A stretch of DNA of 64,000 nt from Doryteuthis pealeii (GCA_023376005.1 CM042152.1:85314420-85378419), one strand, 5' to 3'; positions 9,142 through 20,499 are shown, numbered from the stretch's first letter. Made by a program: numbers and translations. Notes: generated by a model from the sequence alone, not told the origin.

Positions 9142-11035
9142 TTCCTTTTTTTAAAACTTTTTTCTTCTTTCTTTCTTTCTTTTTTTTTATTTCATTATTT
9201 CTTCCTTTTAAAACTTCTTTCTTTCTTCCTTTTTTCTTTTAAACTTTCTTTCTTTCTTTTTTTGTCTTTTAAACCTTTTTTTTTTCTTTCTTTCTTTCTT
9301 TTCTTTCTTTCTTTCTTTTTCTTTTCGTTCTTCTTCCTTCCACTTAAACCTTCTTTCTTCTTTCTTTTTTTCTTTCTTTTCTTTTTTTCTTTTCTTTCTT
9401 TTTTGATTGTTTCTTTGTTTTTTTCTTTCTTTTTTTTTTTTTTTCTTTTAAACCTTTTTCTTCTTTCTTCTTTCTTTCTTTCTTTCTTTCTTTCTCTTTT
9501 CTTTCTTTCTTCATCTCTTTTCCTCTTTTTAAATGTNTCTTTTTCGTTCTCTCCCTTTTTCTTTCTTTCTTTTAAACCTTTTTTCTTTTTCCTTTCTTTT
9601 CTTTTCTTTCTTTTCCTTTTTAACCTTTTTCTTTCTTTCTTTCTTTTAAACCTTTTTTTCTTTCTTTCTTTCTTTTTCGTTTCTTTTTTCCTTTTAAATC
9701 TTTCTTTCTTTCTTTCTTTTAAACCTTTTCCTTCTTTCTTTTTCGTTTCTTTTCCTTTTAAACCTTCTTTCTTTCTTTCTTTTAAACCTTTTTCTTTCTT
9801 TCTTTCTTTCTTCTCTTCTTTCCTTTAAACCTTTTTTCTTTCTTTCTTTCTTTTAAACCTTTCTTTTTTTCTTTTCTTTCTTTTCTTTTCTTTTTTCTTT
9901 TCTTTCTTTCTTATTATATTTTTTCTGTGTTAGCACGTCCTTTTTCGTTGAAAGTCATGAATCCACGGGCCGACAATTTCTAGTTCACAGCACCGACTAT
10001 CAACAAACTCGAGTTCAAAAGGGTTAAGTGGATATTCCTGTTCTGTTAGTTAAAGAACTTTGAAAAGGGTTTTTTCAATTATTTTCGGCCAAAAAAGGGG
10101 GGGATTTGGGTTTTTTTCATTTTTTTACCCACTTATAAAAATTCTTTTATTTTTCTGTTTATATTTTATTAAATCAAAGAACAGCATCACTTTCTTGATA
10201 TCTCTCTTTTTCTTCTTTCCGTTCTTTTTTTCTCATTCATCATTCATTTCTTTTTATTTCATATTTTCTTCTTTAAAAACTTCTTCTTTCTTTCTTACCT
10301 TTTCCTTTAAACTTCTTTCTTTTTTTCTTTTAAACCTTTTTCTTTCTTGTCTTTCTTTCTTTCTTTTTTCTTTCTTTGTTTCTTCCTTTCACTTAAACCT
10401 TCTTTCTTCTCTTTTTTTCTTTCTTCTTTTTTGTTTGTTTCTTTTTCTTTCTTTTTCTTTAAACCTTTTTCTTTCTTCTTTTTTTCTTTCTTTTAAATTT
10501 TTTTTCTGTCTTCTTTAAACGTTTTTTCTTTCTTTCTTTTTTCTTTTCGCTTTCTTTCTTCCTTTCAAATCTTTCTTTCTTTCTTTCTTTTAAAAACCCT
10601 TTTCTTCTTTCTTTCTTTTTCTTCTTTTCTTTCTTTCTTCCTTTTAAACTTTTTTCTTTCTTTCTTCTTTTAAACCTTTTCTTTCTTCTTTCTTTTTCGT
10701 TTCTTCTTCCTTTTAAATCTTTCTTTCTTTCTTTCTTTTAAACCTTTTCTTTCTTTCTTTCTTTCTTTCTTTCTTTTCTTTCTTTTCTTTCTTCTTTCTT
10801 CTTCCTTTTAAACTTTTTTCTTTCTTTCTTTCTTTAAACCTTTTTCTTTCTTTCTTTTCTTTTCGTTTTCTTTCTTCCTTTTAAACCTTCTTCTTTCTTT
10901 CTTTTAAACCTTTTTCTTTCTTTCTTTCTTTCTTTCTTTCTCTCTCTTTCCTTTAAACCTTTTTTCTTTCTTTCTTTCATTTAAACCTTTCTTTTTTTCT
11001 TTTTCGTTTCTTTCTTTCTTTCTTTCTTATTATAT
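9110..11035. repeat. CTTT-rich pyrimidine tract with TTTAAACC spacers
   Basis: About 1.9 kb of almost pure C/T on the plus strand, built from CTTT repeats with recurrent TTTTAAACC motifs every 40-70 bases, so it is a degenerate minisatellite. An unresolved base lies at 9537. Long Phe/Leu/Ser-rich frames inside are products of composition, not genes. The tract is split by a ~260-bp unique segment (about 9910-10170). Confidence 0.9.
9915..10170 (+). repeat. Duplicated unique segment, copy 1 (error-rich)
   Basis: This segment (CACGTCC, then CATGAATCCACGGGCCGAC, then AACTCGAGTTCAAAAGGG) recurs at 11035-11230. Copy 1 differs mainly by single-base insertions, often lengthening homopolymers, as in uncorrected long-read sequence. 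An assembly artefact is more likely than biological duplication. Confidence 0.7.
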
Positions 11036-11230
11036 TTTTTCTGTGTAGCACGTCCTTTTTCTTGAAGTCATGAATCCACGGCCGAAATTCTAGTTCACAG
11101 CACGACTATCAACAACTCGAGTTCAAAGGGTTAAGTGATATTCCTGTTCTGTAGTAAAGAACTTTGAAAAGGTCATATCAGCAAGGATTGTTTTCTACAC
11201 TTATTAAAAATTCTTTTATTTTCTGTTATA
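11035..11230 (+). repeat. Duplicated unique segment, copy 2 (clean)
   Basis: Cleaner copy of 9915-10170 at the other end of the pyrimidine tract. Confidence 0.7.
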
Positions 11231-11465
11231 TTTATTAAATTCAAAGAACAGGATCACTTTCTTGATATTTCCCACGCCCTTTTTGTATTGATGGTGTTCA
11301 TAACCCCAAAAAACTGGAACTTGTCATTCGTGGGTTCTTTGAATGTTGTCCCCATTCAGGTACGAACGATTGATACGCTGCTGCTGCTGCTGTCCTCCAC
11401 AACACCTAACACCGTATTGTTAAACAGATCTTGATACCATCGTCTCTATAGTCTCATTATACAAC
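11231..11465. other. Unclassified sequence
   Basis: No gene recognised. It includes a short (CTG)n run at about 11380-11394. Confidence 0.4.
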
Positions 11466-11469
11466 CAAA

Positions 11470-11472
11470 TTT

Positions 11473-11503
<31 letters not shown>

Positions 11504-11504
11504 C

Positions 11505-11596
<92 letters not shown>

Positions 11597-11610
11597 ACGC
11601 ACACACACAG
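11470..11610. repeat. (CA)n-(CT)n-(CA)n compound microsatellite
   Basis: CA run, then a long CT run from about 11508 to 11581, then a second CA run. Confidence 0.95.
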
Positions 11611-11914
11611 AGACGTATTGATAATGTAGGTTATATATCTTGCTGTATTTATAAAGAGATTCAATAGTGATTCTTGTGCACTACCATAAATATACAATAC
11701 ATACCTTAAAAATAAAAAATAAAAAAAGATTTAAAAAAATATCAACCTCATTACTTTCTCGATATAGTCCTTGTAATGTTACATAATCCTACGAATTATG
11801 TATGTAAGTGTAGTTAAAATTCAAATTGAGGTTTGCTAAATAGAAAATTACCAGTAACCATTGAAAAAAGTGATTGACAGCAGTTAACCTTTTGCTGACC
11901 TGTACGCCGATTTC

Positions 11915-12505
11915 TGATTGGGTGAAGGAAAAGCGTGTGAAATTCCTAAGTCACCGACTACGAAAGGCACCTGAAGAAAACCTGAGGTCATAGGGACTAA
12001 AACGGTGTTACCTTAATAATAACTATGGCGAGGCACTAAACTAACAGGTCTAGTTAGTCAGATGCTGACCGTTAGCTGAAGGAAGCAGACGTTAGGATCG
12101 TCGCTCCCAAGATGCCAACCTCTCACCGCGGTAGAAAACCCTTTTGGCTTGGGTTTTTGTAATAAAGAATAGACGTCTAAAAAACAGCAAAGTCTTGCTT
12201 ATTTATTACAAGCAAGAAATGAGCACAGACGACCTAGTTCAAAAGAAGGAAGAAGTCGCCCAGAAAAAAGACCAGAGGAAGATGGCAGCCACGAAGTAAG
12301 AACAAACAGAAAAGTAGAATCCCATCCCACTCTCCTCTCTCCATGATATATCCCGATATAGAAGCGCGTGGTGATTTCTGGGTAAAAGAAAAGCGTTTAA
12401 AATTCCAAAGTCACCGACTACGAAAGGCACTTGTAGAAAACCCGAGGTCATAGGGACCAAAAACGGTGTTACCCTAATAATAACTAAGGCGAGTACACTA
12501 AACAG
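11915..12505. repeat. Direct repeats of ~130 bp around a conserved tail motif
   Basis: A block containing AAGTCACCGACTACGAAAGG and CATAGGGAC occurs at about 11915-12045 and again at 12371-12505. Between them, 12240-12300 encodes EEVAQKKDQRKMAATK and a stop. The same residues, with some different codons, recur at about 15065-15115. The family is not recognised. The tail may belong to a retroelement. Confidence 0.5.
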
Positions 12506-12537
12506 AATACATTAGTGTGGGTACTTAACCAACCCGT

Positions 12538-12775
12538 TTACCACGGCAGGATGTGACACAAGGTCACAGTGAATCCAGCGAAGATCGAACGCGCTACTAA
12601 GCAGTAATGGATCTGCAAGACTAGCTTGGTAACCATTACACCACAATGAGACACCACATTTTTACACAACCCATTCGTCATTTGACACAAAGGCATCAGG
12701 CGAGGATCGAAGTCACTATTCTGTTTAAATAGATCTGCGGGACTAATTTGCTAACCAATGCATCACGATAAGACG
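12538..12775 (-). repeat. SINE-D, two diverged copies
   Basis: 12538-12660 reads on the minus strand as GTGGTGTAATGGTTACCAAG with a B-box-like GTTCGATCTTCGC, then GACCTTGTGTCACATCCTGC. A second, more diverged unit follows to 12775, with GATGCATTGGTTAGCAAA and TTCGATCCTCGCC. Confidence 0.65.
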
Positions 12776-12787
12776 CCGAATACATCA

Positions 12788-13205
12788 GTTGGCTGGTTGG
12801 TTGGATTTTACGGCATGTCAACCCTCAATGGGTTATTTTATGCCGAAGACATTTTGTTTTATTCATTCTTGTTGGGTATTCAATTTTATTTTCTTTACAC
12901 TCAACTTTTTAAAATACATTTTTAATACTCGTTCTTGTATTAACCTATAGATGATATCCTAACAGGTACTACCACTCCGGGTCAGGGTGGACCTGGAAGT
13001 AATGGCGATAAGGGGTACTCAACATTTGCCAGAGTTCCAGAATTGGAACTTCACCATTAGATGCAGTTTAATGTCATACACACGACACTAAGACCCTCAG
13101 TCACCGCCTTCTAGCACACATATAATAAAAAGGGTTGGGGCTTTCTATTAGGGCAATAGGGTTGGGACAATCATATAAGTAGCAGGGTTTAACGTAACCG
13201 GTTGA
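12788..13205 (-). repeat. SINE-C, 5'-truncated
   Basis: Starts with the inverted tail (GGTTGGTTGGATTTTACGGC), continues through the central segment (ACTACCACTCCGGGTCAG, CATTAGATGCAG) and stops within the CAATAGGGTTGGGACAATC region. The GC-rich head is missing. Confidence 0.75.
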
Positions 13206-13219
13206 TTCAAATACATCAA

Positions 13220-13445
13220 TGTAGCTCAGTCGGTAGAGTGTTCGGCTAAGAATCACAAGGTTCTTGGTTCGATACCGGCCCTCGCCAACTCAGCACAGGG
13301 ATCTGTGCGGTAAAGCGACGAGCTGATGGTAGGTGTGGCGCTCCACCTTAGATGCTAAAATAATCTCCTTGGTCTAGCGCTAGTGAAAAGGGGATAGACT
13401 CCCTCGCTGTCTGGCTGATACCGACATTAGGCCGCCTTATAATAA
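13220..13445 (+). repeat. SINE-B (tRNA-derived)
   Basis: A-box TAGCTCAGTCGGTAGAGT and B-box GGTTCGATACC in tRNA-like spacing, followed by the family body (GATCTGTGCGGTAAAG, GATGGTAGGTGTGGCGCTCC, CTAGCGCTAGTGAAAAGGGG). It ends in GGCCGCC. The tRNA-unrelated body shows that this is a SINE and not a tRNA gene. Confidence 0.8.
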
Positions 13446-13564
13446 TGATGACTTATCATCTCAGAAATTCTGATAAGGAAATAAATTGGGTATTATAGAT
13501 AGGATTGCACTGCTTCTTTTACAAATCTACGAAATACGAAAATATATTCTCGTGAATCTCCCGC

Positions 13565-13812
13565 CTGTTGTGTAACGGTTACCATCGTTGGAAATGGACA
13601 CAGCGAGATGAGTTCAAATCCTGTACGAAGCTGTTTGCACAAAGGTAGGAATCCAACTATTCTCTCTACAGCCACGGGTAAATAGTTATTCAAACTGGGC
13701 TCTTTAACCTTGGCATGGCAACCGGTGTAATAGAATGAAATCTCTGAATTCAATATGCGCTTAGAAATTGGCCTTGTGTCACATCCTGCTCGTGGTGGAG
13801 GTGTGTTTAAGT
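13565..13812 (+). repeat. SINE-A, diverged copy
   Basis: B box GAGTTCAAATCCTG and the body through GGGCTCTTTAACCTTGG to CCTTGTGTCACATCCTGC. Confidence 0.7.
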
Positions 13813-14209
13813 ATGAATTCTTATGAATCTCGCCTTGGTACTGATAGAGGAAAATCAATAGTTTGTGTACGATGCACTTTAAATATAGCAAACACGAGTG
13901 GACTTACACCGAAAGTATTTGTATCATATTGGCGCACAAAGGAAATGACGCGTCGAAATTACTGCAGTGATGCTACAAATATATAAATCTACGGCAGCCA
14001 TAAATTATAAATGACTTACAATGAGATAAAAAGAATTGTGGATTCTTTAATCTTTATGCGTCATTTCTAAAGTCACTTTGTATTTATTGGATTTCAAATT
14101 CGCATCAAGAAAGTAATGAGACTCGGCTACATTGAATTTTCTCGTTTGAAATTTGGGTTCGTTTTTTCTTTCGTTTTCTTTTAGATTATTTGTATTAAGA
14201 ATAATTACT

Positions 14210-14640
14210 TAAACCTATAATTGGTTACTAACGATTATTATTATTAGTTACTTGGGACCATATGACCTTTAGGCACCCCTTTTCGATCTCGATTCAGAAG
14301 GACATGTTTTTCATTTACACCCTCAATATCCGAATAATTACTTAAACCTATAATTGGTTACTAACGATTATTATTATTAGTTACTTGGGACCATATTACC
14401 TTTAGGCACCCCTTTTCGATCTCGATTCAGAAGGACATGTTTTTCATTTACACCCTCAATATCCGGTTGTTTGTTAGGGGTTAGGGTTAGGTTAGGGGTT
14501 AGGGTTATAATTTTTTTAAACTCTAAAAATCGTCTGTTAACAAACAACCGGATATTGACGGTGTAAATGAAAAACATGTCCTTCTGAATCGAGATAAAAA
14601 AGAGATGCCTAAAGGTCATATGGTCCGTTACTTGAAACCA
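14210..14640. repeat. Duplicated and inverted block with telomere-like core
   Basis: A ~120-bp block (TTAGTTACTTGGGACCATAT, then TTTAGGCACCCCTTTTCG) is present at 14210-14332 and again at 14339-14463. Most of it returns inverted at 14540-14635. TTAGGG-like repeats (about 14473-14507) lie between the direct copies and the inverted one, so they form the loop of a hairpin. Confidence 0.8.
14473..14507. repeat. Interstitial telomere-like array
   Basis: Irregular TTAGGGG/TTAGGG/TTAGG units in the loop of the inverted repeat. The array is too short and irregular to be a chromosome end. Confidence 0.8.
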
Positions 14641-15060
14641 TATAACTGTGTAATTTAGTATATATACATTAGACTTTATACCCATAGTTGAAAATATTTG
14701 TTACCTAAAAAATCGGCTGCTAATGTCTGCTATTTGTTGTTTTTTTAAACGAATTAAAATTAATTAAATCAATTATTTAAGGTCAAACTTTTGTCTAAAT
14801 CAATAAGTAGTGAATTCGAGTGAATAAAAAACTTCGAGATAATATTAACCTTTATGCAAGTTTTATTATGTTAAATATAGTGGGGGGGGGTAAATTTCAC
14901 GGGGAAAATTGGTGGTACCCACGGAAAACTTCAATATAGCAACATTTACGCTTGGGAAAAAAGTATGATATTCAGGAGTCTATAGGCATTCATTTGGCCG
15001 CTTTTTTTCCCCACCCATTTTTTACAAATTAAAAGTCATCTTTTTCGCCTTGGGAAACCT
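14641..15060. other. AT-rich sequence, one shared ~80-bp repeat
   Basis: No gene. 14715-14815 matches 36880-36960 (TTATTTAAGGTCAAACTTTT). A poly-G run lies at 14882-14890. Confidence 0.5.
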
Positions 15061-15169
15061 ACCTAGAAGAAGTCGCCCAGAAGAAAGACCAGAGGAAGAT
15101 GGCGGCGATGAAATAAGAACTAACAGAAAAGTGGGGGGCACTCTCCTCTCTCTATTATATACCCGACAT

Positions 15170-15464
15170 GGAAGCGCGTGGTGTAATGGTAAAAGTCATG
15201 GGAAATGAACTCGTCGCCCTGAGTTCAAATCTAGGATGTGGTAATTGCATTTCACTTAGCGCTAATACCCTTGGGAAAGATATGAATCCTACTCTCCCTC
15301 CAGCTATGGATAAATAGTAGGGCAGATTGGTCTCTTTAACCTTGGTTAGGCAACCGGTTTTGGAGAAGGAAAATTCTGAATTCAAACCTGTTGAACTCCG
15401 CTTAAGAAATTGACCTTGTGTCTCATCCTGCCCGTGCGGAGGGGTTGGTAAATATATATATATA
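15170..15464 (+). repeat. SINE-A, full-length
   Basis: A box GTGGTGTAATGGTAAAAG, B box GAGTTCAAATCTAGG, and the complete body to CATCCTGCCCGTGCGGAGGG, ending in GGTTGGTAAATATATATA. About 295 bp. The promoter boxes suit RNA polymerase III transcription. The ending suggests a (TA)n tail. Confidence 0.85.
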
Positions 15465-15529
15465 CCTGATATGTTAAGGAGTTTATAACAATAAGATTTG
15501 GGTTGAACAGAAGATCGTTCTGGTATTAC

Positions 15530-15785
15530 AACCCTCTTTCTCAGCGACCCGAGTTCAAATCCTGGACGAGACTGTTGGCGTTTCACTTCGCGTTAATAAC
15601 CTTGGGAAATATATCGATTTGTCTCTTCTCTGCAAGCTATGGGTAAATAGTAGGTTAGACTAGGTTCTTCAGCTTTCACAAGGCAACTAGAGAAGGAAAA
15701 TTCTGAGTTCAAACCTGCCTTACACTGCTAAATAATTGACATTGCGTCGCATCCTGTTCCCGGCGGAGGGGTAGGGTGTATACAC
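15530..15785 (+). repeat. SINE-A, 5'-truncated
   Basis: Begins near the B box (GAGTTCAAATCCTGGACGAG) and runs through the body to GCATCCTGTTCCCGGCGGAG. Confidence 0.75.
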
Positions 15786-15994
15786 CTACCCTGATTTGAG
15801 TCCTTTTGTCTATTTCATTGTAATGACAAAAGATGACAACATAAGACTTAAGAAAACTTTACTCTGCTTAGAATAAGTGTATCGTGACTTTATATAGGTT
15901 AGTAGTTACTAAAGAGTTCTCCGAAAGGGGAGGTAATCATAAATAGGGGAGGTAACTCTCAATTATTTACTACGTTCATGTTCCCAAAAATCAA

Positions 15995-16330
15995 ATTTCA
16001 GCTTCGTGGTGATTTCCCTCAAAAAGGACAGAATGTCCTCCATGTTGACATTTTCAAATAGATTCTTTCATATTGTTTGCTTTAAAATAACGGTTTCTGA
16101 TGTGAACAACAAACCTGTATTCCATGAATAAGTGTTTAACAGTCAAAGGGTGTTTGACATGTTTCACATTGTGGTTGTTGTTCTTGTTTTGAGTATATAG
16201 GAGTGCGTTAGTCTTGTGTGACTAATTCGTAATTGGACACAATGACTTGTTCCTTTCTCGACTTTTTTTAAAGTTGGTTTCAAATCTTCAAAAGTGGGTT
16301 TGATTAGGAAGAGTTTTTTTTGTGGATATT
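15995..16330 (-). pseudogene. LINE ORF2 C-terminal fragment (PQCETC and TVKH motif)
   Basis: On the minus strand, across a frameshift, the sequence reads PQCETCQTPF, then a conserved segment with TVKHLFMEY, then RNRYF and MEDILSFLREI. A Cys-x2-Cys then TVKH motif with this downstream helix is typical of the C-terminal end of Jockey-type LINE polyproteins. The last part (GACATTCTGTCCTTTTTGAG on the coding strand) recurs at 34380-34490. The copy has no catalytic domain. Confidence 0.6.
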
Positions 16331-16539
16331 GTTATTCCAGAGTTGTTTCCATCTTTTATGAAGGAATCTATTTATTTTAGGTTTCATGTCAGTATATGGA
16401 ATCTTGAACTTGAAAAGCTATTGTGTAGCAGTTACAGATTCACCAGTCTTATAAAATGTATCAACGGTCTGCACGGTCCAAACTATAATCATAACTGATA
16501 TTATCTGAAAAACAAAAAACAAGTATGTATTTACTAACC

Positions 16540-16620
16540 ACGTGCAGCATGCGACACAAGGTCAATTTTAAGCGGGGTTTAATAGGTTCGAATTCAGAGT
16601 TTTCCTTCTCATAGAAAAAA
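16540..16620 (-). repeat. SINE-A 3' fragment
   Basis: Inverted tail with CGACACAAGGTCAATTTTAA and AATTCAGAGTTTTCCTTCTC. Confidence 0.65.
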
Positions 16621-16965
16621 AAACATTAGCAAGATTGAGCTACTATTACCATTTGCTTAGTTCACTTGCCTCTCAGATGTGACAGTTTAAAATGTATTCT
16701 AAACTCACCCAGATCTACAGAATTGAAGCCTCGCCATTAGCAGCAATTTAGTGTCATACCGAGGATAGCCCATTTGTTGGGGGGAGGGGTCTTAACCCTC
16801 TGCATGGAGATACATTCAACGTATTCTAAACCTCAACCGACAGGGCGTTGTCTCTTTTGTGTTCTAATCGAAGTTGTCATCATTCTGTCGTCATTGGTAC
16901 AAATGGCATTCGACAAATTTGTCTGAACAAAAAATTTTTTTTAAAAAACCCACAAAAAACAAAAC

Positions 16966-16967
<2 letters not shown>

Positions 16968-17004
<37 letters not shown>

Positions 17005-17026
17005 CAACAACAACAACAACAACAAG
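16968..17026. repeat. (CA)n-(CAA)n microsatellite
   Basis: CA run followed by CAA repeats and AAAC-rich sequence. Confidence 0.95.
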
Positions 17027-17164
17027 AAAACAAACAAAACAAAACAAAAACAGAGTACTAGATTTGAGATATAAATGTGCCAAATTTGTTGTGTATTATT
17101 GGCAAATTAATATGTTTAAAAAATTGATATGTTTGCAAATAAGTGACCAAAGTTATTCAATAAA

Positions 17165-17706
17165 CTAGCAAGAATAAAGCCCCCCACCCCACCAGGAGTA
17201 AGAATCTAAGTTTTGATATAATGAAATATATTAAATTAGAAAGATTAACGAATTAACTACGTATATAAAAAGATTACACTTATTTCAAATATATTTTAAT
17301 AGGTTTCTATATAAAATCATTCATAGGATTGATTTTAATCGGTTGGAGAACAAAACAGTGATATTAGAGATCAATAACATCAAGTAATTATTTATTAAAC
17401 CCAGTTTTGTTAAAACCATTATGAAAATTAACCATACCGTATATTATGTAAACCTTTATTTCTTAGTGATATATAAGACAGGATTTAAACGTACTAATAA
17501 CATGGGATGTTTTAAGGCAAATCTAACTCAGATTTTCATAGAGACATCGTTAATCAAATAAGATTATTTTATGTATTAATGATTTTTTACTATAAATCGA
17601 ATACTTATTGATTAACTTAGATAATTCCTGAAATGACTGTGACGTAAACAGTGACGTAGTTTTGGTTACACACAAATAGAGACCGAATCTCCATTGTTAA
17701 TAAATA
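17165..17706 (-). mobile_element. Non-autonomous Helitron, diverged
   Basis: On the minus strand the element ends in CTAG followed by T (17165-17168), the Helitron 3' terminus. Its internal sequence matches the Helitron at 61.1-62.1 kb (segments around GACGTAGTTTTGG and TCTCCATT). The 5' TC is mutated. No Rep or helicase coding is present. Confidence 0.65.
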
Positions 17707-17734
17707 TAGCACTATCAGTTCTATAATCTAGGTG

Positions 17735-17955
17735 CCTCGCTTATTGCAATGGTTAAAGAGCTAGTCTAAAAGGCATATTCTAGTGAATTTAATTTATACT
17801 CATGACTTTTTGTAAGTTATCCATGTGCCTCGCTTGGTGTAATGGTTAAAGAGCTAGGTGAATAGACTATCACTTGTGAGTAGGATTTCGATCCTCGCTA
17901 GTGCGCCGTATTTCTGGCCCTATCCCAAATTGAGCTTAATAAATGACTGTTATCA
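17735..17955 (+). repeat. SINE-D, two tandem partial copies
   Basis: The A-box region GTGCCTCGCTTATTGCAATG occurs at about 17731, and GTGCCTCGCTTGGTGTAATG at about 17823. The second copy has a B box, TTTCGATCCTCGC. Confidence 0.65.
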
Positions 17956-17959
17956 CTTA

Positions 17960-18370
17960 CCCCCAATCTCTCTAACCTCCCTCCCCTTAATTTGCACGAT
18001 CAATCGATTTTGACACCTTGTACAACTTTTTATTCAAGGAAATCCCTTTGAGGTTACGATCTCCGTCCCAATAAATATTCCTACAAAGTCTTATTAAATT
18101 TGTTCGGCCATTTTGAAAGAGATAGCCAATACTTTTAATTCAAATGGGAACCAATTTTCTATATGTGCAATGCCGTAACCTAGATTCCCTTGCTTGGTTA
18201 GAAATCGATAAAAACCTATGAATCATTTTTATCTAGTCTACTCACGTAGTCAGGGTACACAAATCACCAGAGGGTTGGACATAAGCAAAAAATTTGAAAA
18301 ATTATAAAACACAAAATCAACCCGTTTTTAAAATGTCTAATAAGACATTAAAAAAAACAAATGTATGTAT
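17960..18370. other. Unclassified AT-rich spacer
   Basis: No gene, RNA or clear repeat recognised. Confidence 0.4.
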
Positions 18371-18374
18371 TTGT

Positions 18375-18636
18375 ATGTCCTGGGTATGAAATTAAACTGA
18401 TGATGAGGTTCCAGTTCTGGAGGTCTGGGGAATGTGGAGCACCCCTTCATCACCATTGCTCCCAGGTCCACTCTGACCCGGAGTGGTAGTACCTGTTAGG
18501 GCCCAATCTATGGTTATATAGAAAAATGTGTTTATAAAAAACGAGTACTTATCAAAAATGAGTTTTTCAAAACTTTGTCAGCATTAAATGACCCACTGAG
18601 GTTGATATGCCACAAAACAAACCAAACCAAAACCAA
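18375..18636 (+). repeat. SINE-C 3' portion
   Basis: Central and 3' parts (GGTTCCAGTTCTGGAGG, CACTCTGACCCGGAGTGG), ending GGTTGATATGCCACAAAAC and an AC-rich tail. Confidence 0.75.
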
Positions 18637-18691
18637 GATCAGTTTTGGGGGTAAAGGGTCTTATATTATCAGTGACATTAAAAACAGAATT

Positions 18692-19110
18692 TACCAACCT
18701 CTAAACACGAGCAGGATGTAACACAAGGTCAATTTATTAAGCGGAGTTAAACAGGTTTGAATTCTGAGTTTTCCTTCTCTTAGATTTGTTACCAAACCAA
18801 GGTATAACCCACTTCATCAACACCAGGTACAATGCGCACCCTATATCTTTTTGTTTATCAAAATGACTTGATTCAGCATTCAATGACCCGAAAAGGGTTG
18901 ATATGCCGTAAAACAAAAACAAACAGTCAAAAACGACTAACCAACTTTAAAGAGCCCAGCCTGCCCTACCATTTACGTATAGCTGAAGGGAGAATTGTTG
19001 AATGCACATCTTTCCCAAGGATATTAGCGCTATGTGAAATGCAAACAGCCTCGTCCAGGATTTGAACTCGGATCGTTGAATCCAATTCCTACGATGACAA
19101 CTATTACACT
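18692..19110 (-). repeat. SINE-A interrupted by a SINE-C tail
   Basis: 18692-18803 is the 3' half of an inverted SINE-A. 18951-19110 is its 5' half, including the B box (GGATTTGAACTC on the plus strand). Between them lies a SINE-C-like tail with GGGTTGATATGCCGTAAAAC. Either one retroposon inserted into the other, or SINE-C sequence was joined here. Confidence 0.65.
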
Positions 19111-19185
19111 AGTATTATTAAAAAAGAGTATTAAGGCAGAATTATGTAGACAATATACAATAGCTTTGTTTTCATGTGAAGGGCC

Positions 19186-19430
19186 GGGTTAGCTCAGTCG
19201 GTAGAGCGTTCGGCTAGAAACCACAAGGTTCCTAGTCGATACCGACCCTCGCCAACTCAGCATATGAGTAGCACAAAGATCTGTGCGGTAAAATAAGGAG
19301 CTGATGGTAGGTGTGGCGCCCCATCTCAGACGTAAAAAAACAATCTCATTGGTCTATCGCTAGTGAAAAGGGGATAGACTCCCTCACTGATTGGCTGATA
19401 CCGACTTTAGGCCACCCGACGACTTTATTT
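19186..19430 (+). repeat. SINE-B (tRNA-derived), full-length
   Basis: A-box TTAGCTCAGTCGGTAGAGC, a B-box region CCTAGTCGATACC, and the complete SINE-B body to GACTTTAGGCCACC. Confidence 0.8.
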
Positions 19431-19794
19431 TACTACTTTATTTGTTTCATGTCTAAAATCTATTGTTACACATTTTTGCTTCATAACAGCATCAGGAATC
19501 GAACTCCTATTCACAACTTTTTTTTTTTAACCTCGTGAACATTTAACCCATTTCCCCTCAAGAATCATTTACCTGAGCTTGCACAATTCATTAAAAAATC
19601 ACACACAAAACTCATTCAAACTTCACTCCAGGGTACAGATATTTTTGTTAAAGTCATCCCATCTGTTGTGAATAATCATTATATTTAAAGTATTTTATTA
19701 ATTATATCTGATTGTCGCATAGAGCCAAGTTCGAGTTGTAGTTGTAGTAGTCGTCGTTAGTAGTAGTAATAGACGTTAGTTCAGAAACAACATA

Positions 19795-19886
19795 CTCAAG
19801 ACTATAGTCACAAAGGGTTGTTTATTCCTTCCAGACTCGTGGGTTCTTTTTCAGAGAGAAGGGAAGATATATATATATATATATAT

Positions 19887-19943
<57 letters not shown>

Positions 19944-20178
19944 GGTCATATTATTCGATCTTCTAACATAGTATCATGTTCAGTACTATATCTCAAACCC
20001 ATACGGGGAACCGGGAGCCACGTCCGACTCCTACTAGAGCCCAGCCGAAAAAAGGAAGATTTTTCTCCTCTTCCGTTTCTCGTCCCGGCATCACATCCGT
20101 TTCAGGTCAAAACCCGGAACTTCCGTTTTTATTTTTAAATCTATTTCCGGGGTCATTCTTCGGTCATTACTGACACCC
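19795..20178 (+). repeat. Unclassified repeat family R1, copy 1
   Basis: The stretch from TTGTTTATTCCTTCCAGAC through CTCGTGGGTTCTTTTTCAG to CCCGGAACTTCCG recurs inverted at 51700-52070. (TA)n and (GA)n runs (19868-19940) lie inside it. No open frame and no tRNA boxes. Confidence 0.6.
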
Positions 20179-20329
20179 CGTTGTGTGTTTACTCTTCCAA
20201 ACTTTAACCCTTGTTCTTATTTCTTTTCCTTCTCTTTCTCCAGAAATCCGATTACGGTTTTATTTTTCAATTCCCGAATTCCCCGTAGACCATAATAATT
20301 ACGCTACACTGATGTCACCAAGTCTGAAA

Positions 20330-20382
20330 TATTGGCCTCTGTAGAGGTGCAGTCGGCGTAATCTACAGTCCCAGCTGACTCT
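20330..20382 (-). repeat. SINE-C head fragment
   Basis: Inverted 5' head, CTCTGTAGAGGTGCAGTCGG then CTACAGTCCCAGC. Confidence 0.6.
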
Positions 20383-20392
20383 TTGTGAAGAA

Positions 20393-20426
<34 letters not shown>

Positions 20427-20480
20427 ACACGCGCACGCACACACACGGACACGCACAAACATACACACACGCGCGCGTTT
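20393..20480. repeat. (CA)n microsatellite
   Basis: CA run with CGCG interruptions. Confidence 0.95.
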
Positions 20481-20499
20481 TTCCCTTGCTGTATTTTCC

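Noticed and set aside
9022..10518. Long Phe/Leu/Ser-rich open frames (up to 268 codons)
   Set aside because: They arise from the CTTT pyrimidine tract, contain an unknown base and have no non-repetitive content.
13220..13292. tRNA-like sequences with A and B boxes (also at 19.2, 22.9, 23.4, 28.3, 28.8, 32.5, 48.6 and 58.4 kb)
   Set aside because: Each continues into a repeated, tRNA-unrelated body and lacks a clean acceptor stem, so these are tRNA-derived SINEs and not tRNA genes.
18395..18420. CTGATGATGAGG as a hammerhead core
   Set aside because: It is part of the SINE-C consensus and no GAAA box or pairing stems follow.
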